Shown one piece after another: positions 39,060 through 47,499 of a stretch of 64,000 bases of DNA (the stretch's first letter is position 1; each line of letters starts with the position of its first letter). The notes beneath the pieces were generated by a model, which did no database searches, was not told where the DNA came from, and saw nothing but the letters and a program-made list of their open reading frames with translations. A program made the translations under genes and the position numbers. Origin of the DNA: a virus; the IMG/VR virus record IMGVR_UViG_3300042319_000800, positions 1-64,000 of that record. One strand, written 5' to 3'.

Positions 39060-42000
39060 TTACTGAGTCAGGGAAACACCTGTAGGTGGTGTAAAGTTAG
39101 CAGTGTAACGGGCAATACCTAGGGTGATTCTAAAGTCACTAATATAACCATTGACACTATGAGCAGCACTAAAGCTACTGCCACCTATATATATAAGACC
39201 GGTAGCAGATGCAAAATTAGTTGAATTAGAAGTAGTGGAGCCAACTTGTGTTCCGTTAACAAATAATCTCAGTGATGTGCCTGATCTGGTAGCTGCTATA
39301 TGAGTCCAAGTATTTGCTACTACTGCTGTGGTCGTCACATTTAATATAACCGCGTTTCTTGCGTCAAGCTTCAGTTGGGTGGTGCTCCAATCGTAACCAA
39401 ATGACACTACCGATCCTCCATCGTCAGGTCGTAAAAACGAAGAAAATGTACTAGTGTTTGCCATGTTTACCCAAAGTTCTATAGTAAAGTCGCCTGTACC
39501 AAAATTTATAGAGGCACCGCCTATATAAGTCAAACTATCCCCATTACCGTCAAACTTCACGCTTTCTGTGCCGGTGAATTTAACTACTGTGGTGTCAATT
39601 TTAGCATCACCCACAGTTTCATAATTGTTCATTCCCGAACTGTCATAGACACCAGCACCGGTTCCGTTGATCAATAATACAGTGTTTCTAACTGCTGTTA
39701 ATGGTGTGTTTTGTGGTACGAAATTTGAGGTGTAGAGTGCGGTACCTTTGACATATCTAAAATCGCTGATGTAACCAGTAACACCTACTGGGTTAAAAGC
39801 AGTCCAATTGGTTGAATTAACGCCTAACCATAATCCGTTAGGTCCAGCTAAATCATATCGACTACTCAATGGTTGTGCTGCACCAGGTGCGCTGACCGCT
39901 GTTCCTCCTACTCCATTTACATACACTTTAATAAAATTACTCGAACGAACTAGCGCAATGTGGTTCCAGCTATTAGTTGATAAAGTAGCCGACGACGGAA
40001 ATAGCGCGGTATATTGTACAGAGCTCGTATTACTGCCGCCGCTGATAAAGATACTTGCGCTTTTGTTAGTAATCCAAATAACCCGCTCACTGTTATATGC
40101 TTCTTTGTAAGTGCCGTAGTTTGCTATTGTGTAATCTGCCAAACCGCTAGTTGAGTAAACCCATAACTCCATAGTGAAGTCTTGACCGGAAGCAAAATTC
40201 ATTACGGATGTGGTATTGGTCTGAGCAGAACCAATCCAATCATTGGTACCATCAAAGCGTGAACTACCGCCAAACACTTGTGGTGTATAACGTTGTCTAG
40301 TAGTGTAAGCGACGTTGAATGGTGCGAATTGGGATGGTATCGTGTTACCAACCGCAGTTATTGCAAAATTGTTTGTACTGTTATCTATGAAAGTATTAGA
40401 TTGGCAAGTCAATAAACTTGTACCTGCGATAGCAGTTAGTGGTTCAGTAGGTACTGTTATCGTAGTAGATGTAGCAGCGTAGGGAGCAGAACCAGTAGCA
40501 CCATTATAAATCCTAACGTTACTAATATACCCCACATGGCCTCCGCCCCCAGCAATGATGCCAAAACCAATATATAAAGCACTGGCACTGGTTTTTGCAG
40601 CAGTGTTCAATCCGTTGAAAGATGTTGCCCTAGTGCCATTGATGAACAAAGCCCAGTCTGCATTTGTTTTGACCAATGCCAAGTGATACCACTGACCTGC
40701 AACAGGAACGGTACTAGAAGGAAGAACGCCGATCCCCGAGCTGCCAGGTGCACCAGAAGCTCCCCAATTTATAGCAATTTGACTAGATGCATTTAAATAT
40801 ATTGCCCAGTTTGAAAAAGAGACAGTATCTAATCCGCCGTTGTCAATGATAGTTCGGTTGGCACTAACAGTAGCAAAGTTTACCCAAAGCTCGCAACTAA
40901 AAGAATCTGTGCTACCCGAAGTGATATTAAATGCAGCATTTGATGGTACAGTTAAATAATCCCCAGTACCATCAAAGTAGTTGCTATAATAAGGTGTAGG
41001 TAATGAGGTTTCTGTAAAAGGACTGAACTTTTGCACACTGACATCACCCGCCTTGGTGACGGCAAAGTTGTTGGGGCTGGCATCGACGAGTCGATTGCGA
41101 GCACAGGTCAACAAACTTGTTCCAGCTATGGGTTGCAGTGGGGCGGTGCTTGGTGTAAAGTTAGCGGTATAAAGTGCGGTGCCTTTGACTAACCTTAAAT
41201 TACTAATATAACCGGTAACATATTCAGATGTTCCGTCTGAATATGCTCCAACAGTCACTTGGCTTGCACCGTCGGTTAGTGCTCCTATTGTGCCGGTAGT
41301 TGCATCTAATACTCCGTTCACAAACAATCTAACAGTACTGCTGGATCGTGTAATTGCAACGTGATTCCATTGGTTGATGACTACCGCAGTGGTAGTTCCT
41401 GTTACATTGGTAGCAGCCCCTGAAAATTGTAGTCGACCAGCAGCAACATATCTAAAGATCCATGCATTACCGGTACCCCATTGTGCCAATATATTATTAT
41501 TTCCTGAAGTAATAGAAGTTGGATACACCCAGCATTCAAAAGTAAAGTCATTAGTGCCCAATGTGAACGCAGCGTTGTCCGGAATACTTAAATAATCGCC
41601 AGTACCATCAAAGTAGTTGCTCCATCCACCACCGTAGGGACTGAATGTTCCTTGTGTAGTATTACCATTTCTTGTTATCAAGAAATTGTTAGTGCTGTTG
41701 TCAATGAACACATTGTTGTTGACTGGTTGATTGGTTTGGCAAGTCAATAAACTTGTACCTGCGATAGCAGTTAGTGGTTCAGTAGGTACAGTTAATGTAG
41801 TTTGTGTCGGATCGTAAACTGCTGTACCTATAACAACTCTAAAATTACTAATATAACCAAAAAACATCTGTGAAGCTGCACCGCCTATAGTTGCTGGTCC
41901 TGCTACATAATTTGTGCTGACTGTACCATTGACATTACGAACACCGTTAAAAAATATACTTGTTTGGTTTGCACCTGTTCCACTTCTTACAGCCACAATA

Positions 42001-43640
42001 TGTAACCATCTATTTGTAACAAACGGACTTCCCGATGTTGCTATAGTATTGCCTACGCCGTATGTACCAATATTTAAATTTCCACCGCTATCTGTTTGTA
42101 ATTGTATACCTCCGTTTGTAGTGGTACCAAATATAATAGCGTTTGTTGGTATTGATGTAGGATAAGCCCAAAACTCTATAGTAAAGGCACTAGTTCCGAG
42201 CGTCATTGATTGTGCCGTTAAAAAGTCCCCAGTACCATCAAAGTAAGTACTGCCGTATCCACTATAACTAGTATTGGGTACAAACGGATCAAACCCTGAT
42301 ATAGCCAAATTTCCATTTACTGTTAGTGCAAAATTGTTTGTACTGTTATCAATAAATCTATTGCTCTGACAAGTTAATAAAGTAGTACCTGCAATAGCAG
42401 TTAGTGGTACCGTAGGCGGTGTAAAGTTAGCTGTATAAACAGCAGAACCTTTGACTATTCTTACATTAGAAATATATCCGTTGAAGTCCCATCCACTGCC
42501 TGCATCTGGATTTCTACCAATGTAAAATGTACTTGCATTATCGGAGCCCGGGACAAGTGCGCCAGTAGCTGTTTGCGCTACACCGTTTAAGTACAGTATA
42601 TTTGTTGTTCCGTCGTAACACATGGCAACATGATTCCACTGGTTCAAAGGAGCAGTATTGTTTGATAGTTGACTACTGCCAGTATTAAATAACCAAGTCA
42701 CTTGTTGAGATGTGTTTACATCAAGTCGCCATCTTGCGGCGCCTGATGAAATTAATTGAACTTGTTTTGAGCTTGTTTGATAAAACCAACATTCAACAGT
42801 CCACGACCCGGAGCTTAGGTTAAATGCTACATTTCCCGGATTAGATATAAAATCACCAGTACCATCAAAGAAATTACTGTAATATCCAGGTGTATATGGA
42901 CCGAAGTTATTTGGTCTAGTATCGCCAAATATAGATACTGGGAAGTTGTTTGTACTTGCATCGTCGACAAATACACTAGTTGCAGGGGAATTTGCACTAA
43001 TCAATGTAGTGACATTTTTAAAGAAAGGGTCAGCGATCGTTATAGTAACAGTAAAGGCTCTGGGGCTTTCTTGTAATTCCACATCAATTGCTTCTATAGT
43101 AAAATTATAAAGTGTTTCAACACCCACTGCAACTAATCCAGTAATTAATCCACTGCTGGACAATGAAACACCGCTCGGTAAACTACTACCGGCTTGAACC
43201 GCATATGTTAGTGGTGAATCTCCGGTTGTTTCTAGTTGTATAGAGATGGCAGTATTTGCCGGTTGATCGGGCAATGTACTACCTGTTACCCAAGTAGGGT
43301 TTCCACTATAGGTTAACCCATTAACTCGTATTGCGACTCCACCATCGGGATTGACTACATACACTACATATGTACCCGCAACCTGTGCAGGAACCTGTAC
43401 ATTTAGGGTAGTACTATTTACAAATGTAACTGATGTTGCGTTTGCACTGCCTAAAATAACTTGACATCCTGAAACAAACTTAGTTCCTGTGAGTTTTATG
43501 TAACCACCGGATAGTAATACAGCGGTATCATCAATAATAGCATAACTGGCATCTGTTATTTGTACGTTGGTTAACGTAGGGCCGCCCAACGCGGCTAATG
43601 TTGCAGGTTGTATGTTGTCTTGACTAATTTGAGTAGGCAT
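39060..43640 (-). CDS. Giant LamG-repeat adhesin
   Basis: 1526 aa. Residues ~20-115: TIG/IPT Ig-like domain (GGYIKLTGTKFVSGCQVILG). ~120-200: putative-Ig (He_PIG) domain (SSLPSGVSLSSSGLITG). Then six concanavalin/LamG-type units of about 200 aa, each opening with FDGTGDxL or a variant, with WNHVAxxR in the middle and GYISNxRxVKGTAxYTANFTP near the end, joined by LLTCQxNxFIDNSTNNFA. LamG folds bind glycans, so this is probably a host-binding or virion-surface fibre. Its N-terminus is paralogous to the next gene. Confidence 0.88.
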   Translation of the reverse strand: MPTQISQDNIQPATLAALGGPTLTNVQITDASYAIIDDTAVLLSGGYIKLTGTKFVSGCQVILGSANATSVTFVNSTTLNVQVPAQVAGTYVVYVVNPDGGVAIRVNGLTYSGNPTWVTGSTLPDQPANTAISIQLETTGDSPLTYAVQAGSSLPSGVSLSSSGLITGLVAVGVETLYNFTIEAIDVELQESPRAFTVTITIADPFFKNVTTLISANSPATSVFVDDASTNNFPVSIFGDTRPNNFGPYTPGYYSNFFDGTGDFISNPGNVAFNLSSGSWTVECWFYQTSSKQVQLISSGAARWRLDVNTSQQVTWLFNTGSSQLSNNTAPLNQWNHVAMCYDGTTNILYLNGVAQTATGALVPGSDNASTFYIGRNPDAGSGWDFNGYISNVRIVKGSAVYTANFTPPTVPLTAIAGTTLLTCQSNRFIDNSTNNFALTVNGNLAISGFDPFVPNTSYSGYGSTYFDGTGDFLTAQSMTLGTSAFTIEFWAYPTSIPTNAIIFGTTTNGGIQLQTDSGGNLNIGTYGVGNTIATSGSPFVTNRWLHIVAVRSGTGANQTSIFFNGVRNVNGTVSTNYVAGPATIGGAASQMFFGYISNFRVVIGTAVYDPTQTTLTVPTEPLTAIAGTSLLTCQTNQPVNNNVFIDNSTNNFLITRNGNTTQGTFSPYGGGWSNYFDGTGDYLSIPDNAAFTLGTNDFTFECWVYPTSITSGNNNILAQWGTGNAWIFRYVAAGRLQFSGAATNVTGTTTAVVINQWNHVAITRSSSTVRLFVNGVLDATTGTIGALTDGASQVTVGAYSDGTSEYVTGYISNLRLVKGTALYTANFTPSTAPLQPIAGTSLLTCARNRLVDASPNNFAVTKAGDVSVQKFSPFTETSLPTPYYSNYFDGTGDYLTVPSNAAFNITSGSTDSFSCELWVNFATVSANRTIIDNGGLDTVSFSNWAIYLNASSQIAINWGASGAPGSSGIGVLPSSTVPVAGQWYHLALVKTNADWALFINGTRATSFNGLNTAAKTSASALYIGFGIIAGGGGHVGYISNVRIYNGATGSAPYAATSTTITVPTEPLTAIAGTSLLTCQSNTFIDNSTNNFAITAVGNTIPSQFAPFNVAYTTRQRYTPQVFGGSSRFDGTNDWIGSAQTNTTSVMNFASGQDFTMELWVYSTSGLADYTIANYGTYKEAYNSERVIWITNKSASIFISGGSNTSSVQYTALFPSSATLSTNSWNHIALVRSSNFIKVYVNGVGGTAVSAPGAAQPLSSRYDLAGPNGLWLGVNSTNWTAFNPVGVTGYISDFRYVKGTALYTSNFVPQNTPLTAVRNTVLLINGTGAGVYDSSGMNNYETVGDAKIDTTVVKFTGTESVKFDGNGDSLTYIGGASINFGTGDFTIELWVNMANTSTFSSFLRPDDGGSVVSFGYDWSTTQLKLDARNAVILNVTTTAVVANTWTHIAATRSGTSLRLFVNGTQVGSTTSNSTNFASATGLIYIGGSSFSAAHSVNGYISDFRITLGIARYTANFTPPTGVSLTQ

Positions 43641-43642
43641 AG

Positions 43643-43990
43643 TTATACTATTGTTATTCCATTCGGTTTTACTGCAACTTTTCCATTGTCAGTGGTTGTG
43701 ACATAAACAATGTAATTTCCCACAGCTAGTGCAGGTACTTGAATATTTATTCTAACAGAGCTTACAAATGTAACTGTGCTGGCCAGTGCTGTACCTATCA
43801 CAACATTGATGTTACTTGAAAAATTAGATCCGTTGATGATTGCAAACCCACCTGTTGTGCCTATTGTGGTTCCGCCTGTTGCAATATAAGAACCATTAGC
43901 AACCTGCACGCTGGTAATTTTAGGGCCAGATATATATATAATATCCAATGTACTGGGCTGAATATTGTTCGATGATATTTGAGTAGTCAT
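43643..43990 (-). CDS. Stand-alone TIG/IPT-domain protein
   Basis: 115 aa. MTTQISSNNIQPSTLDIIYI and GGFAIINGSNFSSNINVVIG parallel the first domain of the LamG adhesin (MPTQISQDNIQPATL; GGYIKLTGTKF), so it is a duplicated attachment module without the LamG arm. Two bases separate the genes. Confidence 0.8.
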   Translation of the reverse strand: MTTQISSNNIQPSTLDIIYISGPKITSVQVANGSYIATGGTTIGTTGGFAIINGSNFSSNINVVIGTALASTVTFVSSVRINIQVPALAVGNYIVYVTTTDNGKVAVKPNGITIV

Positions 43991-44017
43991 TTATTTAAAT
44001 TTTGATCAAATAACGTT

Positions 44018-44383
44018 TCAAGACAGCGTGAGTAGAATCCAAGATTGTGTATCTTCGTCCCATGTATATGTTTCACCGTCAGTTGGATACGGTACTGGAG
44101 CAGTCCATTGGCTGGTATCTGTGTCAAGAACCCAACTTGGATAGGGACTGGGAGGTATAAATGCGTCTAATTCTAGATCATATGTATGGCCCGTGCCCGC
44201 ATAATTTTTTCTAAAATTAGCATTGTAACTGGTTTGAACCCAATTTCCACCCAATAACTGTGTACAAAATTCTTGACCCAATTGTTCACTTTCATTACCG
44301 TTAGCATCCAATAAAACATCGTTGTTTACTACGATTACTTGAATTACTGAATTATTTTCATCTAGTTGGGCAAAATGTGCCAT
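44018..44383 (-). CDS. Conserved marine-phage structural protein
   Basis: 121 aa. MAHFAQLDENNSVIQVIVVN, SYNANFRKNYAGTGHTYD and FIPPSPYPSWVLD form a pattern I recognise from many T4-like cyanophages and pelagiphages, always without known function and usually near fibre genes. RBS AAAGGA. Confidence 0.8.
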   Translation of the reverse strand: MAHFAQLDENNSVIQVIVVNNDVLLDANGNESEQLGQEFCTQLLGGNWVQTSYNANFRKNYAGTGHTYDLELDAFIPPSPYPSWVLDTDTSQWTAPVPYPTDGETYTWDEDTQSWILLTLS

Positions 44384-44397
44384 ATCTTTTCCTTTAA

Positions 44398-44403
44398 TAT
44401 TTA
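44398..44403 (-). promoter_or_regulatory. TAAATA late-promoter-like element (shared stop codon)
   Basis: The TAA (44401-44403) ends the glycine-rich gene; the next start lies 14 nt beyond the element with RBS AAAGGA. Confidence 0.45.
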
Positions 44404-45339
44404 AAATGTAATAGAGCCTGAGCCAATGAAGGAGTAGATTCTAAAACCGTTCAATAATGTAATAGTTGGACCACCAGTAGTAGATGTGGCCGCCGGGTAC
44501 GCACTTGAGTATCTAAGTACCACAACTCCGGACGAACCGGCGGTACCTGTCGAACCTGTGCCACCACCACCACCGCCACCACCCGTGTTTGCATCGCCAG
44601 CAACTGGTCTATTACCTGCGGCGGTTGGAGCGCCTTGGCCACCTGGTGAATAAGTTACAGCAGAGCCCCTAATACCATTAGATAACCCTGCACCTCCGGC
44701 GGCCAGCACTATACCAGCACCGTTTGCGCCCACGCCGCCAGCTCCACCACCACCTGCGCCGCCGCCGCCGCTGGTGCCAGTTTCTGCTGTAGATCCACCG
44801 TTTCTACCGTAAACTCCGCCTGCACCAGCAGCGCCACTGGAGTTGGCGCCACCGCCTCCAGACCCATTTCCGGAACTATTTCCGGCACGAGTTGCAGCAT
44901 AACTAGAGCCAGTACCACCGGCAGTTCCACCAAAACCTCCTCCATTGGCTGTGACAGAATACGCAACTGCTCCTGCTGTTGTAATACTGCTATTACCTCC
45001 GTTGGTTTGAGTTCTACTGGCCACGCCTCCAATTGTGCCGCCGCCGCCTACTGTGATGATATAGGTTTGGCCAATCTCAAAATTCTGAGAAGACAATGTT
45101 AAGTATGCGCCGCCGCCGCCACCTCCGCCGCCACGTGCATTATTTGCTCCGGCACCGCCCGCTCCACCCCCTCCGACTATAAGTATATCATCAACAGGTA
45201 TACGAAACAGCGGCGGCCAGGTATTAGTTTGTCTAGCCTGCATTTGCTGAGTAACATTAAAAACTCCATTTATCGCCGCTACTGCGCTAATAGTTGGGGG
45301 TGTAGCCGATATTATTCCGCCAAGGTACCGTTTTACCAT
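44401..45339 (-). CDS. Glycine-rich tail-fibre tip/adhesin A
   Basis: 312 aa. After ~50 residues of attachment region, a long glycine-rich domain (runs of 6-8 Gly, GQTYIITVGGGGTIGG) ends in the tip motif GFRIYSFIGSGSITF. Poly-glycine layers of this type build gp38-like phage receptor-binding tips. Paralogue of 46220-47134, sharing the same C-terminal motif and the same partner gene. Confidence 0.8.
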   Translation of the reverse strand: MVKRYLGGIISATPPTISAVAAINGVFNVTQQMQARQTNTWPPLFRIPVDDILIVGGGGAGGAGANNARGGGGGGGGAYLTLSSQNFEIGQTYIITVGGGGTIGGVASRTQTNGGNSSITTAGAVAYSVTANGGGFGGTAGGTGSSYAATRAGNSSGNGSGGGGANSSGAAGAGGVYGRNGGSTAETGTSGGGGAGGGGAGGVGANGAGIVLAAGGAGLSNGIRGSAVTYSPGGQGAPTAAGNRPVAGDANTGGGGGGGGTGSTGTAGSSGVVVLRYSSAYPAATSTTGGPTITLLNGFRIYSFIGSGSITF

Positions 45340-45340
45340 G

Positions 45341-45724
45341 TTAACTTATATCCTCATAACTACAAGTAACTATCAATGAATTTCCTGTCGCCGCCGCAGC
45401 GCCTAGACTATTGTTTTCTTCTAAATAGTACTGACTAGTTTTGTCAATAACGTTCAATGTTGCTCCCGCCGGCACCGCTGCATTACTTATAATTGCAAAC
45501 GCAGCACCTCCTATGCTTGCAGTATTATACCAACTTACAGTTACATTGGTTGCTGTGGCTCCATAATTTGCCACGTTCAATGTGTTGACTTTCAAACATT
45601 TTCCACTATCTGATGGATTATTCAACACTGTAGTAGTTGATGTTGTGGTAAGACTAGTTCCGGTGGTCTTACCTGTAATTGTTGTTGCGCCGATTAAGTT
45701 TGGTGCTGTCATATTATCCTCCAA
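45341..45724 (-). CDS. Small beta-rich partner of glycine-rich adhesin A
   Basis: 127 aa. MEDNMTAPNLIGATTITGKT start; middle AAVPAGATLNVIDKTSQYYL; end IVTCSYEDIS. Paralogue of 47134-47499 (MEDNMATPNLLSLTTITPKT ... AVCSYEEIQ). Probably a virion adapter or fibre subunit. The true start may be the internal ATG five codons in. Confidence 0.75.
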   Translation of the reverse strand: MEDNMTAPNLIGATTITGKTTGTSLTTTSTTTVLNNPSDSGKCLKVNTLNVANYGATATNVTVSWYNTASIGGAAFAIISNAAVPAGATLNVIDKTSQYYLEENNSLGAAAATGNSLIVTCSYEDIS

Positions 45725-46175
45725 AGACTAAATTGTATCCTGCTATTGCTGCGTTGCTAGTTCCGCCGGATCCACCAGAGCCACCAGAGCCACTAATGAT
45801 TATTTCTCTTATCTGTATGGCCATATTTGTTGTAGGTGCTGTGACAAATATTAAGTTTGTGCCACTAACAGTATAATCAGTTGTGGGAAACTGCATAATA
45901 CCGTTTTCAAATACAAACACACTGTTTACAGTCAATCCGTTCGTAATGGTAAAGGTTGTATTACTACCATTACCTGTGTAATTTCTAGTTACAAAATTTA
46001 TTGATGCGCTGCTGCCTTGACTACCTGTATATCCAATATCACCCTTTGAACCAGTATATCCCAATTCTCCCTGGGGTGGAACAACTTCCCAGCCCTCGCC
46101 ATTAAACTTCCATGTTCTAGTTCCTAGAGTATAGAGAGCGTCGAGGGCCGGTGATGATGGAAAATTTAATGACAT
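45714..46175 (-). CDS. Short fibre protein with collagen-like segment
   Basis: 153 aa. N-terminal attachment part (ALYTLGTRTWKFNGEGWEVV), a short Gly-x-y run ([19 protein letters not shown]), a beta-rich domain and a Gly/Ser-rich end. Overlaps the next gene by 11 nt. Confidence 0.75.
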   Translation of the reverse strand: MSLNFPSSPALDALYTLGTRTWKFNGEGWEVVPPQGELGYTGSKGDIGYTGSQGSSASINFVTRNYTGNGSNTTFTITNGLTVNSVFVFENGIMQFPTTDYTVSGTNLIFVTAPTTNMAIQIREIIISGSGGSGGSGGTSNAAIAGYNLVFGG

Positions 46176-46219
46176 AATATTGTATACTTATCTGTTGTTT
46201 GATAACTGATTGTTACTTT

Positions 46220-47134
46220 TTAGAATGTTATGCTACCGGACCCGGTGAAGGTATAGATTCTAAATCCACCAACTGTGGTAATTGTAGGGCTTCCTGTTGT
46301 GGCTGATGCTGCATTGAATCTGTCTGGATAGCGAATGATGACAATGCCAGATCCACCACCACCGCCAGCACTGGTAGTGTTGCCGGCGCCACCGCCGCCA
46401 CCACCTGTATTAGAAGTTCCCGGGGCAAACCCGCCGCTAGCTCTACCACCTTGGCCACCACCGCCAGCGCCTCCTGCAGGAAAAAAGCCAGCCGTTCCAG
46501 CAAAATGTCCGCCGCCTCCGCCGCCTGCATAGGTTACGGCATTTCCTGAAATAGCCGATGATGTTCCTGCGCCGCCAGCGCCGCCGCCAGTAGTATTGCC
46601 GGCAAATCCAGTACCACCTGCTCCACCACCACCACCAGCTGAAAACTGTGGGCTACCGGGACCTCCTTGTCCACCATTACTACCTTGAGACGGAGTTGTA
46701 GACGGGGTATTACCGTCGCCGGCAGCTCCACTAGTATAGGAGCCACCTCCTCCTGAACCACCCGCAGCACCTGCTCCGGCATTGCTAACACCACCTCTAC
46801 CTCCACCGGTAGAAGTTATAGAAGAAAACACAGAGTTCACTCCGCTTGCAGCAGTAGTGCCGCCACTACCTCCTGCACCTACTGTTATTGTATAACTTAC
46901 TTGACTTGCAATACTTAAAGTTCCGGTTCTAAATCCTCCTGCGCCACCACCACCATAATTGCTGCCGCCGCCGCCGCCAGCAACAACTAGATATTCAACT
47001 TCAGATACGATAAACCCCGGTGGCCATCTATTAAAGTTTTGCTGTTGTTCACTAATAGACCATATACCTGAAGATCCTAGCAGAGGATCTGGTGTATTCA
47101 ACGAACCTATAAGGCCGCCATTATTCCTGCCCAT
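46220..47134 (-). CDS. Glycine-rich tail-fibre tip/adhesin B
   Basis: 304 aa. Same architecture as adhesin A: an attachment part, SYTITVGAGGSGG and a long glycine-rich body, ending GFRIYTFTGSGSITF. TAATG-type overlap with its partner gene. Confidence 0.8.
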   Translation of the reverse strand: MGRNNGGLIGSLNTPDPLLGSSGIWSISEQQQNFNRWPPGFIVSEVEYLVVAGGGGGSNYGGGGAGGFRTGTLSIASQVSYTITVGAGGSGGTTAASGVNSVFSSITSTGGGRGGVSNAGAGAAGGSGGGGSYTSGAAGDGNTPSTTPSQGSNGGQGGPGSPQFSAGGGGGAGGTGFAGNTTGGGAGGAGTSSAISGNAVTYAGGGGGGHFAGTAGFFPAGGAGGGGQGGRASGGFAPGTSNTGGGGGGAGNTTSAGGGGGSGIVIIRYPDRFNAASATTGSPTITTVGGFRIYTFTGSGSITF

Positions 47135-47499
47135 TACTGAATTTCCTCATATGAGCACACTGCCTGTAGACGAGAATTGACCCCAGCAGTCAATCTCAAT
47201 GTATCACCTTCTTCTAGATAAATTGATTTATTAATTACATCTAGTGTTGCATCAGCAGGTACAACTACAGTTTTGGCAATGTGATATGCAACACTGCTTC
47301 TAAACACATCTACAGTGACGGATTCATTATTTGTACCATCCACATTACTAATGTATAATGCGCTGATTTTCAACACAGTGTTGCTGGCAGTGCTGTTGGT
47401 AACAATAGCAGTTGCGGCAGTTGTTATTGATTGAACTGCGGTTTTTGGTGTAATTGTTGTTAAACTTAATAAATTTGGTGTTGCCATGTTATCCTCCAA
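47134..47499 (-). CDS. Small beta-rich partner of glycine-rich adhesin B
   Basis: 121 aa. Paralogue of 45341-45724 (VVPADATLDVINKSIYLEEG). The pair partner-plus-glycine-rich protein is thus duplicated side by side. Overlaps the large collagen-like gene upstream by 11 nt. Confidence 0.75.
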   Translation of the reverse strand: MEDNMATPNLLSLTTITPKTAVQSITTAATAIVTNSTASNTVLKISALYISNVDGTNNESVTVDVFRSSVAYHIAKTVVVPADATLDVINKSIYLEEGDTLRLTAGVNSRLQAVCSYEEIQ

